From: Burkholderiales bacterium
GTDB lineage: Bacteria > Pseudomonadota > Gammaproteobacteria > Burkholderiales > JAEUOS01
Assembly (NCBI GenBank): GCA_016790635.1
Contig: JAEUOR010000037.1
Coordinates: 1-64,000, forward strand
Direction: 5' to 3'
Length of the DNA stretch: 64,000 nucleotides
The notes under the pieces were generated by a model that saw only the letters and a program-made list of their open reading frames with translations, was not told the origin of the DNA and did no database searches. This document shows, one piece after another, positions 35,340 through 48,139 of the stretch (its first letter is position 1; every line of letters begins with the position of its first letter). A program made the translations under genes and the position numbers.

Positions 35340-35344
35340 GATGT

Positions 35345-35476
35345 CTACTTCGCGGAGCGCTCGATCTTCTCGCCCGCCTTGCGAATGTCCTTGCCCATGC
35401 CTTCGATGGTGTTGCAGCCGGTCAGGCCGAGCGCCATGCAGACGACCGACAGCAGGGTGACGAGAGTGCGGATCAC
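35345..35476 (-). CDS. Entericidin EcnA/B-like small lipoprotein
   Basis: The 43-residue peptide starts at a GTG with AGGGAGAA upstream and reads as a short signal ([16 protein letters not shown]) ending in the lipobox LTGC. A conserved amphipathic tail, [20 protein letters not shown], follows, as in entericidins. It should be lipidated on its Cys and anchored in an outer or inner membrane. It sits between leuC and leuD in the leucine operon, a position often seen in betaproteobacteria; its link with leucine synthesis is unexplained. Toxin or antidote activity is not established. Confidence 0.85.
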   Translation of the reverse strand: MIRTLVTLLSVVCMALGLTGCNTIEGMGKDIRKAGEKIERSAK

Positions 35477-35496
35477 GGCGTTCTCCCTGGTGCGAA

Positions 35497-36918
35497 TCAC
35501 ATCAGTCGCCGCACGTCGGCGAAACGACCCTCGATGGCGGCAGCCGCCGCCATCGCCGGGCTCACCAAGTGGGTGCGCCCGCCGGCGCCCTGACGTCCCT
35601 CGAAATTGCGGTTCGAGGTCGAGGCACAGCGTTCGCCGGGTTCGAGGCGATCGGCATTCATGCCCAGGCACATCGAACAGCCGGGCTCGCGCCACTCGAA
35701 ACCCGCGTCCTTGAAGGTGCGGTCCAGTCCTTCAGCCTCGGCCTGCGCCTTGACCAGCCCGGAGCCCGGCACGACCAGGGCCAGCTTGACGTTGGCCGCG
35801 ACGCGCCGCCCGAGACGCTTGACGACCCAGGCAGCCTGGCGGATGTCCTCGATGCGCGAGTTGGTGCAGGAACCGATGAACACCTTGTCGACGATGATGT
35901 CGGTAATCGGCGTATTGGGCTTGAGCCCCATGTAGGTGAGTGCGCGCTCGATGCCATCGCGCCGGCCGGCATCCTTCTCGCGGTCCGGGTCGGGCACCCG
36001 GCCGTCCACCGCGGTGACCATTTCCGGGGAAGTGCCCCAGGTCACCTGCGGGACGACCTCGGCACCTTCAAGGCGCACCTCGACGTCAAACTTCGCGCCG
36101 TCGTCGGAACGCAGGGTCTTCCAGTACTCGACCGCCACCTTCCATTCATCGCCCTTGGGGGCGAACGGTCTGCCTTCGAGGTAGGCGATGGTCTTGTCGT
36201 CGACGCCGACCAGTCCGGCGCGCGCACCGGCCTCGATGGCCAGGTTGCACAGGGTCATGCGCCCTTCCATCGACAGGTCGCGCACCACGCTGCCGGCGAA
36301 TTCGATCGCGCAGCCGGTGCCGCCGGCAGTCCCGATGCGGCCAATGATGGCAAGTGCCACATCCTTGGCAGTGACGCCGGGACCGAGCGCACCATCCACG
36401 ACCACCCGCATCGACCGCATCTTCTTGGTCGTGAGGCACTGCGTGGCCATCACGTGCTCGACCTCTGAGGTGCCGATGCCATGCGCCAGTGCGCCGAACG
36501 CGCCATGCGTCGAGGTATGCGAGTCGCCGCAGACTACCGTCATGCCGGGCAGGGTGGCTCCCTGTTCGGGTCCGATGACATGGACGATGCCCTGACGGTG
36601 ATCGAGGAACGGAAAATAGGCCAAAGCGCCAAATGCCTTGATGTTGCGGTCCAGCGTGACGATCTGCTCGCGCGCGATCGGGTCGGCAATGCCAGCGATG
36701 CCGTGCTCCCACCCATGGGTGGGCGTGTTGTGATCGGCGGTGCAGACGATCGAATCGGTGCGCCAGACGCCGCGCCCGGCGGCGCGCAATCCGTCGAATG
36801 CCTGAGGACTCGTGACCTCGTGCACCAGGTGCCGGTCAATGTAGAGCAAGGCCGTGCCGTCCTCGTCCATGTGCACCACATGCGAGTCGAAGAGCTTGTC
36901 GTAGAGAGTCTGCGGCAT
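35497..36918 (-). CDS. leuC: 3-isopropylmalate dehydratase large subunit
   Basis: The 473-residue aconitase-family protein has the HNTPT and [13 protein letters not shown] segments and the three [4Fe-4S] cysteines, one in [12 protein letters not shown] and two in GCSMCLGMN. It works with LeuD. The start [13 protein letters not shown] at 36918 is standard; the longer frame upstream is a shadow within hemY. It heads the leuC-ecn-leuD-leuB-asd run. Confidence 0.98.
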   Translation of the reverse strand: MPQTLYDKLFDSHVVHMDEDGTALLYIDRHLVHEVTSPQAFDGLRAAGRGVWRTDSIVCTADHNTPTHGWEHGIAGIADPIAREQIVTLDRNIKAFGALAYFPFLDHRQGIVHVIGPEQGATLPGMTVVCGDSHTSTHGAFGALAHGIGTSEVEHVMATQCLTTKKMRSMRVVVDGALGPGVTAKDVALAIIGRIGTAGGTGCAIEFAGSVVRDLSMEGRMTLCNLAIEAGARAGLVGVDDKTIAYLEGRPFAPKGDEWKVAVEYWKTLRSDDGAKFDVEVRLEGAEVVPQVTWGTSPEMVTAVDGRVPDPDREKDAGRRDGIERALTYMGLKPNTPITDIIVDKVFIGSCTNSRIEDIRQAAWVVKRLGRRVAANVKLALVVPGSGLVKAQAEAEGLDRTFKDAGFEWREPGCSMCLGMNADRLEPGERCASTSNRNFEGRQGAGGRTHLVSPAMAAAAAIEGRFADVRRLM

Positions 36919-36968
36919 GGAAGCGCGCTTGGCGCACAACTTGCGCCCGCGAGTGAAAAAGAGAGAAA

Positions 36969-38237
36969 TTATGCCACAGCAGGCCCTGTTTCTCCTCTGT
37001 AGGCGGGGGGGCTCGGCGTCCCGGTCGACGCGCCTTCGTCGCCGCGGTCGGCACTCTCGCCCCAGGCAAGGGCGGCAGCGCGATAGTGGGGCGCCGCCGC
37101 CATGGCGTCGCCGCCAGCCTCCAGCACACGCGCCAACTCCAGGCTCGCCGCAGGACCCGGTGCGCGCCTGGCGCATTCCTCGAGCGACTCGCGCGCCTTG
37201 CCCCACAGTCCGAGACGGGCGCACAACCTGCCCAGGGTCAGGAGCGGTGCCGCTGCGGCCGGATCGCGCCGGCACCACGCTTCGGCACGCTCGAGCATGC
37301 GGCGCGTCACCTGGGGGTCCGCAGCACAGCGCGCATACAGCAGGCCGGCCGCGTCGTCCCAGCCGCGTTCGAGGATGCCCTCGAGCAGCACGCGCGCCTC
37401 ATCGAGGAGATCGCGCTTGACGAGCGCCGCGGCAATGACCACGGCGGTGCGCGGGTCGGTGCGGTCGCGGACCGGTACCCGCCGCGCCCTGCCGGCCGGG
37501 TCGTCGGCTGCGTCGAATACCCCGGCATAGGCGACCTCGCGGGTGCGCGCGGCAAGGGTCGGATGAATGGCCTTGTGCTCCTCGAGCTGATGCGCACTGC
37601 GCAGCGCTTCTTCCCAGAGCCCGGCGCGTGTCACCAGCTTGAGTGACAGACGCTGCGCCGCGACATGCCGGGCGCCACCACGGTTGAGTTCAGCCAGCGC
37701 GGCCAGCGCCGCGCCGTCGTCGCCGTCTTCCGCCAGGAACTCGGCGTGCACCAGGAGATACGCATGCCGCAGTGCCGCCGAATCGGCACCCTCGGCTGCG
37801 GAGCGTGCGCGCTCGATCCACAGGTCGCGCTGTTCCCGATTGCCGATGCGTTGCGCCGCCTGCGCGCCGACCAGCGCGGCGAGCCCCGGCTCCTCGCCGG
37901 TCGCGAACGCGATGCGCGCGGCCCTTTCGGCGCGCGCATAGCGCCCCTCGAACCAGCCGATCAGCGCGTCGAAAAGCGCGCGGCGCGCGCGCTCCTTCTG
38001 CTGGCGGCGGCGAAACTCGCGCACCATGTCCGGCAGGCGCAGGGTATAGGCAACGGTGCGAATCGCCAGATGCAGCGCCAGAAATGCCAATGCCAGGAGC
38101 AGCACCGCCAGCGTCAGCGACAGCTCGATGCGCTGGGGCGGAACGAACAAGAGTACATAGCCATCGTTGTAGCGCCCCACCAGCGCCAGCCCGAGCGCCA
38201 GGGCAAAAAGGGCTACAACCCAGACCAGGCCGCGCAC
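36969..38237 (-). CDS. hemY: HemY-like membrane protein of the heme operon
   Basis: The 422-residue protein has two N-terminal membrane helices ([35 protein letters not shown]) joined by a short periplasmic loop, then a basic region and a long TPR-like helical domain ending in a proline- and glycine-rich tail. This is the proteobacterial HemY N-terminal/TPR family, not protoporphyrinogen oxidase. It is thought to regulate late heme synthesis. It starts at GTG (38237), five bases after the hemX stop, completing hemC-hemD-hemX-hemY. Confidence 0.92.
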   Translation of the reverse strand: MRGLVWVVALFALALGLALVGRYNDGYVLLFVPPQRIELSLTLAVLLLALAFLALHLAIRTVAYTLRLPDMVREFRRRQQKERARRALFDALIGWFEGRYARAERAARIAFATGEEPGLAALVGAQAAQRIGNREQRDLWIERARSAAEGADSAALRHAYLLVHAEFLAEDGDDGAALAALAELNRGGARHVAAQRLSLKLVTRAGLWEEALRSAHQLEEHKAIHPTLAARTREVAYAGVFDAADDPAGRARRVPVRDRTDPRTAVVIAAALVKRDLLDEARVLLEGILERGWDDAAGLLYARCAADPQVTRRMLERAEAWCRRDPAAAAPLLTLGRLCARLGLWGKARESLEECARRAPGPAASLELARVLEAGGDAMAAAPHYRAAALAWGESADRGDEGASTGTPSPPAYRGETGPAVA

Positions 38238-38241
38238 CGCG

Positions 38242-39312
38242 CTATCCCTGCCGTCCCGCCGGCCGCGCCGGCGCGCGGAAGTTGCGCACCGCGTTGAGGC
38301 TGTCCGCCAGGGTCGGCAACTCGATGCTTACCGCGCTGGATGCCAGCGCGGTAAGCGCCGCCTGGGCGCTCGCTCCCTGGCGGGAGCGAACGTCGAAGTA
38401 GCGCCCCAGCCAGAGGTTTGCGCCGGCCACATCCTGACGAAACAGCGCCTCGTTGCGTTGCAGGAGGGCGATGCGCGCGTTGAGCAGCTTCAGCTTCAGG
38501 TTCTCGCGCATGAAGTAGGCCTGCGCCGGCGGCAGGAGCGTCGGATCGGCACTGCCGATATCGCGGATGCGCACCAGGTCGCGCAATTGCTCCCAGGCAT
38601 CGTCGCGCAGGCGCTTCCACGCCGGACGGAGGTCCGGCGCAGACTCGCTGGGCTCGGGCAGGCGCTGCCCGCCCTTGAGACGCTCGTCGAAGACCAGCGG
38701 CAATTGATCGACCGAGGCGATGACCGCGTCCAGGCGAATCGCCAGTCCCGCGGTATCGACGTGCGGCAGCGCCTTCAGCCGCTCCATGTCCCGCTGCAGC
38801 ACGCGGCGAATGGAGATGAACTGCGCGCGGTCCGCGCGACCCAGGCGCGCGTCGGCGTTCTGCAATGCGATCAGGGCGCCGCGCACATTGCCGGCCAGCT
38901 GCAGTTGCTGCGCGGCCAGGGTCAGGGTCTGCTCGATCTCGACCAAGGCCCATTCATCGCGGTTGCGCGACAGGTCCTGGTACAGGCTCTCCAGCGCGGC
39001 CTGCTGCGAGAGTGATTCGGCAAGGCGCGTCTCCAGGGCAGCCATGCGGCCGACGGCTTCGCGCAGGCGGTCCTGGGTCTCCTTCTGTGCGCTCCGCGTG
39101 GCCTGTTCGCGTGCGGATTCCTCACGCAGGCGCACCGCAACTTCGGCGCGCAGCGCATCGATCTCACCGCGCACTTGCCACCACGCAGCCAGAACGACGC
39201 CGAAGAGGACGACAAGCGCCAGACGCGTGCCCCCCAGCCAGGCGCGCGCGCGCGCGAGCACGCGCTGCGCCGGCAGTGCTGCCGGCGGCACGCCCGGTGC
39301 CTCATCGCTCAT
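38242..39312 (-). CDS. hemX: HemX-like protein (uroporphyrinogen-III C-methyltransferase-annotated family)
   Basis: The 356-residue protein has a short Pro/Ala-rich N-terminus, one membrane helix (LALVVLFGVVLAAWW) and a long coiled coil (about 55-115). A helical domain with VEIEQTLTLAAQQLQLAGN and YFMRENLKLKLLNARIALL, typical of proteobacterial HemX, follows. No methyltransferase motifs are present despite the common name. Its ATG overlaps the hemD stop as ATGA, so it is translationally coupled to hemD. It probably assists heme synthesis at the membrane together with HemY. Confidence 0.93.
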   Translation of the reverse strand: MSDEAPGVPPAALPAQRVLARARAWLGGTRLALVVLFGVVLAAWWQVRGEIDALRAEVAVRLREESAREQATRSAQKETQDRLREAVGRMAALETRLAESLSQQAALESLYQDLSRNRDEWALVEIEQTLTLAAQQLQLAGNVRGALIALQNADARLGRADRAQFISIRRVLQRDMERLKALPHVDTAGLAIRLDAVIASVDQLPLVFDERLKGGQRLPEPSESAPDLRPAWKRLRDDAWEQLRDLVRIRDIGSADPTLLPPAQAYFMRENLKLKLLNARIALLQRNEALFRQDVAGANLWLGRYFDVRSRQGASAQAALTALASSAVSIELPTLADSLNAVRNFRAPARPAGRQG

Positions 39313-40142
39313 GGCGTGGATCCCGACAGGTGTGCCGCCAGCGTCCGGACGATCGCTTCCTCGCCGGCCGCACATTCGAACACGGGAGCGAACCCGCGGC
39401 GACGCGCGGCCGCGGCAACTCGCGCATGCGTGGCGAATACGGGCACACCGTCAAGCCAAGCCATGCCGGCCGCGCCCAGCACGCCCGGCAGATTGTCAAC
39501 CACCTGCGAACTCGACACCAGCAGCGCGTGCGCGGGGCCGCCGCCAATCAGGCCGGCGATGCGCTCCGCATCATGGGGCGGCGTCGTGCGCCGATAGCAG
39601 GCCAGCGTCCGAACATTCGAACCGCGTCGCGCCAGTTCGATGCCCAACACCTCCCTGCCGTTGCCGGCGACTGCATTCCGTCCGGGCTGCCCCGCGCCGT
39701 CGCCTGAATCGGCGTTGCCGCAGGCGTCGCGGCCGCGCAGGATCAGCACACGCGGCGGCGTAACTTCAAGGGCGTCGATTGCGGCCAGCAATCCTTCGCT
39801 GTCGAAACGCGCATGCGGTGCGAGGACTTCGGTCACCCCCGCTGCCTTCAGGGCAGCGGCCGTGCCGGGGCCCGGGGCCGCAGCGCGGCGGAGGACGCGA
39901 AGATCGCCGATCCCCAGTGCCGCGCATCGCGCCTGTGCGGCATGCACCGCATTTGCGCTCACGAAGATGACCAGGTCGAATGTACCAAGCTCAGCGAGGG
40001 CCGCGTCTAACGCGGCCGATGCCGGCAGCGCGCCGATCTCGACACCCGGCAGTGCGATCACCACCGCACCAGCCTCTACCAGCGCCGCAGTCAGTTCGTG
40101 CGCCTGCCCCGCAGGCCGCGTGACGACGACACGCCGCCCCAT
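39309..40142 (-). CDS. hemD: Uroporphyrinogen-III synthase
   Basis: The 277-residue protein starts MGRRVVVTRPAGQA, matching the family, and has the two-domain pattern with IFVSANAVHAA, RVLILRGRDA and LLVSSSQVVDNL. It closes and inverts hydroxymethylbilane to uroporphyrinogen III. Between LRGRD and REVLGIELARRG there is an extra segment of about 20 residues rich in Gly, Asn and Asp (residues 139-160), not usual at this place. A GTG at 40184 is an alternative start. It lies 50 bases downstream of hemC and overlaps hemX. Confidence 0.95.
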   Translation of the reverse strand: MGRRVVVTRPAGQAHELTAALVEAGAVVIALPGVEIGALPASAALDAALAELGTFDLVIFVSANAVHAAQARCAALGIGDLRVLRRAAAPGPGTAAALKAAGVTEVLAPHARFDSEGLLAAIDALEVTPPRVLILRGRDACGNADSGDGAGQPGRNAVAGNGREVLGIELARRGSNVRTLACYRRTTPPHDAERIAGLIGGGPAHALLVSSSQVVDNLPGVLGAAGMAWLDGVPVFATHARVAAAARRRGFAPVFECAAGEEAIVRTLAAHLSGSTP

Positions 40143-40192
40143 GAGGAGGGACGTCGCGGGCTCTTGCCGGGCTACAACCTGCACGGCGGGCC

Positions 40193-41131
40193 TCAGGGCG
40201 CGGCGCGGGCGGCGTCGAGCACCGGACCGGCGCCGCGCGCGAGCAGTTCACCGGCAATCGCGTCGCCCAAAGCCTCGGCGTCATCCGGGCTACCCGCAAC
40301 GTCTGCGCCGATCAACGTGGCACCGTCGCGCGAGAACACCCGCGCACGCAGGCGCAGCCCCCCGGACTCGAAGTGGGCATATGCCGCCAAGGGAACGGTG
40401 CAACTGCCACCGAGCGCGCGGCTGACGGCTCGCTCGGCAGCGACACAACAGGTCGTTTCGGCGTCACCCAGGCCCGCCGCCCAATCCGCCACTTCCGTGC
40501 GACCGGCTGCGACCTCGATGGCCAGCGCGCCCTGCCCGGCTGCGGGCAGCGATTCTTCCGGTGCCAGCACCGAGCGGATGCGTTCGGCAAGGCCTAAGCG
40601 CTTGAGCCCCGCCGCCGCCAGGATGATGGCGTCGAAATCGCCGTCGTCAAGCCGGCGCAGGCGAGTATCCAGGTTGCCGCGCAAGGCCTCCACGATCAAG
40701 TCGGGACGCAGGCGTCGCAGCTGCGCCTCGCGACGCAGGCTGGAGGTGCCGACCCGGGCGCCCTGGGGCAGATCACTTAAACGCACCCACCGGTTCGACA
40801 CGAAGGCGTCGCGCGGGTCATCACGCTTCATGGTGGCGGCGATGCGAAAGCCTTCGACCGGCTCGACCGGCACGTCCTTCATCGAGTGCACTGCCAGGTC
40901 GGCGCGACCATCCGCCAGAGCCACCTGCAGTTCCTTGACGAACAGGCCCTTGCCGCCCACGCGAGAGAGGGCGCGATCGAGGATCTCGTCGCCGCGCGTG
41001 GAAAGCCCGAGAATCTCGACGCTGCAGCGGGGATACAATTGCTGCAACGCGGCACGAACATGCTCGGCCTGCCACATCGCCAGCCGGCTCTGGCGCGATG
41101 CGATGACCAGACGACTCGGTTCGGCATGCAT
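40193..41131 (-). CDS. hemC: Porphobilinogen deaminase (hydroxymethylbilane synthase)
   Basis: The 312-residue protein starts with [19 protein letters not shown] and has the substrate-binding [21 protein letters not shown] and the dipyrromethane-cofactor Cys in [14 protein letters not shown]. It polymerises four porphobilinogens. It heads the hem cluster and is divergent from the thioredoxin-like gene and ppc, the common betaproteobacterial arrangement. Confidence 0.98.
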   Translation of the reverse strand: MHAEPSRLVIASRQSRLAMWQAEHVRAALQQLYPRCSVEILGLSTRGDEILDRALSRVGGKGLFVKELQVALADGRADLAVHSMKDVPVEPVEGFRIAATMKRDDPRDAFVSNRWVRLSDLPQGARVGTSSLRREAQLRRLRPDLIVEALRGNLDTRLRRLDDGDFDAIILAAAGLKRLGLAERIRSVLAPEESLPAAGQGALAIEVAAGRTEVADWAAGLGDAETTCCVAAERAVSRALGGSCTVPLAAYAHFESGGLRLRARVFSRDGATLIGADVAGSPDDAEALGDAIAGELLARGAGPVLDAARAAP

Positions 41132-41157
41132 GACAGCGATAGGAAAGAACCGACGAC

Positions 41158-41618
41158 GTGCGACGGTGGATAGGCAAGTTCAGTCTAGCATGCGCCCTTC
41201 TGGCAACCTTGCCGGTGTGGGCCCAGAGCCCCCCGCACGCCAGGGATCTTGCCCGCGAGGCAGCCACGCTCGCGGCGAGCGAGCCGCTCCTGCTCTTCTT
41301 CACTCTCAAGGGATGCCCCTACTGCGAGAACGCAAGACGCCAGTACCTGGGACCGATGTCGCGCGAAGCGCAATGGACCGGCCGCGCCCGCATTCGCGAG
41401 GTTGCCATCGAATCGAACCTGCGCGATTTCAGCGGCGCAGGCATATCCGGCCGGGATCTGGCCCGAAGCTACGGGGTGCACGTGTACCCGACCGTAATCG
41501 TGGTCGGGCGCGACGGCCGGCCGCTGGCGGAAGCGCTGGCCGGTTTCGGCGTGCCCGACCTTTATGGCGCGAGTCTTGCTGAACGAATCGACACCGCCAC
41601 CACCCGCCTGCGCCCGCC

Positions 41619-41622
<4 letters not shown>
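41158..41622 (+). CDS. Periplasmic thioredoxin-like protein with CPYC motif
   Basis: The 154-residue protein has a signal peptide ([23 protein letters not shown]), then [18 protein letters not shown] with the redox pair C53-P-Y-C56, and [16 protein letters not shown] with the cis-proline (YPT). This fits SoxW/DsbA-like thioredoxin-fold proteins acting in the periplasm. Initiation is at GTG 41158 with AGGAAAG upstream. Its stop overlaps the ATG of ppc by four bases, so it is translationally coupled to a cytoplasmic anaplerotic enzyme; the reason is not obvious. Its redox partner is unknown. Confidence 0.85.
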
Positions 41623-44360
<2,738 letters not shown>

Positions 44361-44387
44361 CCATCACAACCTCGGAGGGAATTTCAC

Positions 44388-45167
44388 ATGCTCAAGGGCA
44401 AAGTCGCCATCGTCACAGGATCGACCAGCGGCATCGGGCTGGGCATCGCCCGCGCGCTGGCCGACGACGGCGCCGACATCATGCTGAACGGCTTCGGCGA
44501 CGCGGCGCAGATCGAGGCGGCGCGAACAGACATCGCGCGTCGCGGGGTGAGGGTCGATTACCACGGCGCCGACATGACCAAGCCCGCCGAGATTGCCGAC
44601 CTGATCGGCCAGACGGCAACCCGCCTGGGAACGCCTGCGATCCTGGTCAACAACGCCGGCATCCAGCACGTGGCGCCGATCGAGGATTTCCCGACAGAGC
44701 GCTGGGACGCGATCATCGCCATCAACCTGTCCTCGGCGTTTCACACCATGCACCACGCCCTGCCGCACATGAAAAAAGCCGGCTGGGGGCGCGTCATCAA
44801 CATCGCCTCCGCGCATGGCCTGGTCGCGTCGGCGCAGAAATCCGCCTACGTGGCCGCCAAGCACGGCATCGTCGGGCTGACCAAGGCCGCCGCGCTCGAA
44901 ACCGCGCAGACCGGCATCACGGTCAACGCGATCTGCCCCGGCTGGGTGCTGACCGCCCTGGTGCAAAAGCAGATCGACGCGCGCGCCGCAGCCGCCGGCA
45001 TTCCCGAGGCACAGGCCAAGCGCGAACTGCTGGCCGAAAAACAGCCGTCGATCGAATTCGTCACGCCGGAGCAGCTGGGTGCCCTGGCCGTCTTCCTGTG
45101 CAGCGACGCCGCGTCCCAGATTCGCGGGGTAGCCTATGCGGTCGACGGAGGCTGGACCGCGCAGTAA
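44388..45167 (+). CDS. 3-hydroxybutyrate dehydrogenase (short-chain dehydrogenase)
   Basis: The 259-residue Rossmann protein has TGSTSGIGLGIA for NAD binding, NNAGIQHVAPIEDFP, the catalytic S141, Y154 and K158, and NAICPGWVLTALVQKQI, which matches D-3-hydroxybutyrate dehydrogenases closely. It interconverts 3-hydroxybutyrate and acetoacetate in polyhydroxybutyrate turnover. A strong GGAGG ribosome site precedes the ATG, 27 bases after ppc. If the upstream HMGL-like enzyme produces acetoacetate, this enzyme could dispose of it; that link is inference. Confidence 0.92.
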   Translation: MLKGKVAIVTGSTSGIGLGIARALADDGADIMLNGFGDAAQIEAARTDIARRGVRVDYHGADMTKPAEIADLIGQTATRLGTPAILVNNAGIQHVAPIEDFPTERWDAIIAINLSSAFHTMHHALPHMKKAGWGRVINIASAHGLVASAQKSAYVAAKHGIVGLTKAAALETAQTGITVNAICPGWVLTALVQKQIDARAAAAGIPEAQAKRELLAEKQPSIEFVTPEQLGALAVFLCSDAASQIRGVAYAVDGGWTAQ

Positions 45168-45200
45168 GGTCGGGCCGCGCGTTGCCTGAACGGCGGAAGT

Positions 45201-46133
45201 CTAGTTGCCGGTAAGCGCACGCACGTGCGCCACGGCGCTGCGCCCGAGCGCCGACAGGTTGTAGCCGCCCTCGAGCATGGACACCACGCGGCCGCCGGCA
45301 TGGCGGTCGGCGACCTGCATGAGTTCGCGAGTGATCCACGCGTAATCCGCCTCGACCAGGGCCAGCCCACCCAAGAGGTCCTCGCGGTGCGCGTCGAAAC
45401 CCGCCGAGATCAGGATCATCTGCGGCGCCCAGTCGTCCAGCGCCGGCAGCCAGCGCTCCAGCACCGCCTTTCTCGCCGCCTTGCCGTCGCTGCCCTGCGC
45501 CAGCGGCACGTTGACCATGTTGGGGGCGCGCGTGTCGCTGCCACTGTAGGGATAGAACGGGTGCTGGAAGAAGCTGGCCATCATCACCCGCTCGCTCCAC
45601 TCATCGGCATCGAACATGTCCTCGGTGCCGTTGCCGTGGTGCACGTCGAAGTCGATCACGGCGACCCGTTCGAGGCCGTGCGCAACAAGGGCGTGCGCAG
45701 CCGCGACGCCGATGTTGTTGAAGATGCAAAAACCCATCGAGCGCGCGCGCGTGGCGTGGTGGCCGCAGGGCCTTACCGCGCAAAAGGCGTTCTGCACCTC
45801 GCCGGACATGACGCGATCCACCGCGGCCACTCCCGCGCCGGCCGCCCGCAGGGCCGCATTCATGCTGAACGGGTTCATGGCCGTGTCCGGATCGAGCTGC
45901 AGGTAGCCCTCGCTGGGCGCATTGGCGAAGATCAGGTCGACATACTCGGGCCGATGCACCCGCTTAAGCTCGGCCGCGCTTGCCATCGGCGCCTCGAGGC
46001 AGTGCACCAGGTCAAGCATGCCCGAGGCGCGCATGCTGTCGTTGACGGCGTGCAGCCGGTCCGGGCATTCGGGGTGGCCCTCGCCCATGTCGTGGCGCAG
46101 GCAGTCGGGATGGGTGATGTAGGCGGTGGCCAT
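45201..46133 (-). CDS. Histone deacetylase-superfamily (class II-like) amidohydrolase
   Basis: The 310-residue protein has the arginase-deacetylase fold signatures: charge-relay histidines H125-H126 in RPCGHHATR, zinc ligands D163 and H165 in DFDVHHGNGTED, a further Asp in ISAGFDAHRED, and the LEGGYN segment with the active-site Tyr. In bacteria, relatives deacetylate acetylpolyamines or acetylated small molecules. The ATG at 46133 is chosen over an upstream TTG. It is divergent from the moxR operon, with an approximately 96-base spacer, and convergent with the dehydrogenase. Confidence 0.92.
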   Translation of the reverse strand: MATAYITHPDCLRHDMGEGHPECPDRLHAVNDSMRASGMLDLVHCLEAPMASAAELKRVHRPEYVDLIFANAPSEGYLQLDPDTAMNPFSMNAALRAAGAGVAAVDRVMSGEVQNAFCAVRPCGHHATRARSMGFCIFNNIGVAAAHALVAHGLERVAVIDFDVHHGNGTEDMFDADEWSERVMMASFFQHPFYPYSGSDTRAPNMVNVPLAQGSDGKAARKAVLERWLPALDDWAPQMILISAGFDAHREDLLGGLALVEADYAWITRELMQVADRHAGGRVVSMLEGGYNLSALGRSAVAHVRALTGN

Positions 46134-46229
46134 GGGCAAGAGTCAGGTCGAGGAGTGGCAGATTGCTATCATCTCGGTTTCGCGCGTCGAATACTACCTG
46201 CGCCGAGCCCGACTGTCGCATAGCCCCTG

Positions 46230-47153
46230 ATGAGCGCCCCCGATCCCCGCTTCGCCCCCCTCTTCGAACAGCTCAACGGCATCATTCTCGGCAAGGACCG
46301 CCAACTGCGTCTCGCGGTGGCCTGCATGCTGGCGCGCGGCCACTTGTTGATCGAGGACATGCCCGGCGTTGGCAAGACCACGCTGGCGCACGCACTGGCA
46401 CGCTCGCTGGGACTCGGCTTCCAGCGCATACAGTTCACCAGCGATCTGCTGCCGGCCGACGTGCTGGGCGTGTCGATCTACGACCGCGACACCGGCGCGT
46501 TCAAGTTTCACCCGGGCCCCATCTTCGCCCAATTCATACTGGCAGACGAGGTCAACCGCGCAACGCCCAAGACCCAGAGCGCGCTGCTCGAGGCGATGGA
46601 GGAAGAGCAGGTGACCCTCGATGCGCGCTCGCATCCCCTGCCACAGCCGTTTTTCGTCATCGCCACCCAGAATCCCTCGACCCAGATCGGCACGTTCGCC
46701 CTGCCCGAGTCGCAACTGGACCGCTTCCTGATGAAGATCGCGATCGGGTTCCCGGACCACGATGCCGAGCGCGCCCTCCTGATCGGAAGCGACCGGCGCG
46801 AGATCGCCGCCCGTGCAAAGCCGGTCATGCAGGCGGGCGAATTCAGCGAACTGCAGGGCAAGGCGGCGGCGGTGCACGCCGCGCCGGCGTTGATCGACTA
46901 CCTGCAGGCCCTGATCGAGGACTCGCGGCGCTCGCCGCGATTTGCCGCAGGCTTGAGCCCACGCGCCGGCCTGGGTCTGCTGGCTGCTGCGCGCGCCTGG
47001 GCCTGCATCAGCGGCGCCGACGCGGTCCTGCCCGAGGACGTGCAGGCGGTTCTGCCGGCAGTCGCCGGTCATCGGCTCAAGGCGGCCGCGGGCGGGCGCT
47101 CCGTACAGCCGGAACTGGTGGCTGAATGGATGGCCAGCGTGCCGGTGCCGTGA
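46230..47153 (+). CDS. MoxR-family AAA+ ATPase
   Basis: The 307-residue protein has the P-loop GVGKTT (46-51), the Walker B ILADEVNRA (D106, E107), TQNPSTQIGTFALPESQLDRF (sensor 1 and the MoxR insert) and LSPRAGLGLL near sensor 2. MoxR ATPases act as chaperones that assemble or activate partner protein complexes, very often those encoded by adjacent DUF58 and transglutaminase genes, as here. Its stop overlaps the next gene. Confidence 0.95.
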   Translation: MSAPDPRFAPLFEQLNGIILGKDRQLRLAVACMLARGHLLIEDMPGVGKTTLAHALARSLGLGFQRIQFTSDLLPADVLGVSIYDRDTGAFKFHPGPIFAQFILADEVNRATPKTQSALLEAMEEEQVTLDARSHPLPQPFFVIATQNPSTQIGTFALPESQLDRFLMKIAIGFPDHDAERALLIGSDRREIAARAKPVMQAGEFSELQGKAAAVHAAPALIDYLQALIEDSRRSPRFAAGLSPRAGLGLLAAARAWACISGADAVLPEDVQAVLPAVAGHRLKAAAGGRSVQPELVAEWMASVPVP

Positions 47154-48139
47154 ACGCGTCTGCCGCGCCGGCCCTGCGCGCGCGCCTGCGCAACTGGATC
47201 TTCCAGCCGCGCGGCACGGAGGCGGGAGAAGTCTTTCTCAACCAGCGGCGAGTGTTCATTTTTCCGACCCGCTACGGGTTGCTGTTCGCGTTCTCGCTCG
47301 CGGCGTTCCTTGCTGCGTCGATCAACTATGACCTCGCGCTGGGCTTCGTGCTGACCTTCTTTCTCGCCTCGGCCGGCTTGGTCGCCATGCTGCACACGTT
47401 TCGCAATCAGGTCCACCTCACGCTGGCGCCGGCACGCGTGGCGCCGGTCCATGCCGGCCAGACCGCCCGATTCGAGCTGCGCCTGACCAACGGCAAAGCG
47501 TACGAGCGCGCCGCGATCTGGCTTGGTGCACAGCCTGAGCGCGTGGTCGTCGATGTTCCCCCGGGACGCAGCGTGACGGTCACCCTGCCGGTGGCAACGC
47601 GCCGGCGCGGCTGGCAGGAGGCACCGCGCATCACGGTTGAGACCCGCTACCCGCTGGGCCTGTTTCGCGCCTGGAGTTACTGGCAACCCGACGTGCGCTG
47701 CCTGGTCTGGCCAGCTCCGGCAGGCGACGTGCTGGCGCTGCCCGACGCACCGGAGGGCACCGGCGATGGCGCGCCGCGTGGCGCCGGCACGGATGACTTC
47801 GGCGGCCTGCGCGAGTATCAGGTCACCGACAGCCCGCGCCACATCGCCTGGAAGAACGCGGCGGCCGCACTGACCACGGGTGCGCCGCTGCTTTCCAAGC
47901 TTTTCACCGGCGCGGCCTCTTCCGAATTGGTCTTCGACCTGAACGCGCTGCCGCGCCATCTGGGGCTCGAAGACAGGCTCTCCCTCCTGACGCGCTGGGT
48001 CGACGAAGCCACCACGGCACGCGCGCCATTCACCCTGCGGGTTCCCGGCGAGAGCATCGGGCCGGCCATCGGCGAGGCGCATCGACTGGCCTGCCTCAAG
48101 CTCCTGGCGCTGGTCGAGCCGCTGCCACGGAACAACTGA
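47150..48139 (+). CDS. DUF58 domain membrane protein
   Basis: The protein of 329 residues (337 if the ATG at 47126 is used) has two closely spaced N-terminal membrane helices (YGLLFAFSLAAFLAASINYDLALGFVLTFFLAS is interrupted by a short polar turn). An immunoglobulin-like beta domain follows, and then the DUF58 block DDFGGLREYQVTDSPRHIAWK. The GTG at 47150 overlaps the moxR stop as GTGA. DUF58 proteins work with MoxR ATPases, possibly through a von Willebrand-like domain. Function in this set is unknown; an envelope role is suggested by the next genes. Confidence 0.9.
   Translation: MNASAAPALRARLRNWIFQPRGTEAGEVFLNQRRVFIFPTRYGLLFAFSLAAFLAASINYDLALGFVLTFFLASAGLVAMLHTFRNQVHLTLAPARVAPVHAGQTARFELRLTNGKAYERAAIWLGAQPERVVVDVPPGRSVTVTLPVATRRRGWQEAPRITVETRYPLGLFRAWSYWQPDVRCLVWPAPAGDVLALPDAPEGTGDGAPRGAGTDDFGGLREYQVTDSPRHIAWKNAAAALTTGAPLLSKLFTGAASSELVFDLNALPRHLGLEDRLSLLTRWVDEATTARAPFTLRVPGESIGPAIGEAHRLACLKLLALVEPLPRNN

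Noticed and set aside
36969-39312. hemY and hemX as protoporphyrinogen oxidase and uroporphyrin methyltransferase, as their names suggest
   Set aside because: Neither sequence has FAD or SAM-binding motifs; both are helical membrane proteins of the proteobacterial HemX/HemY type.
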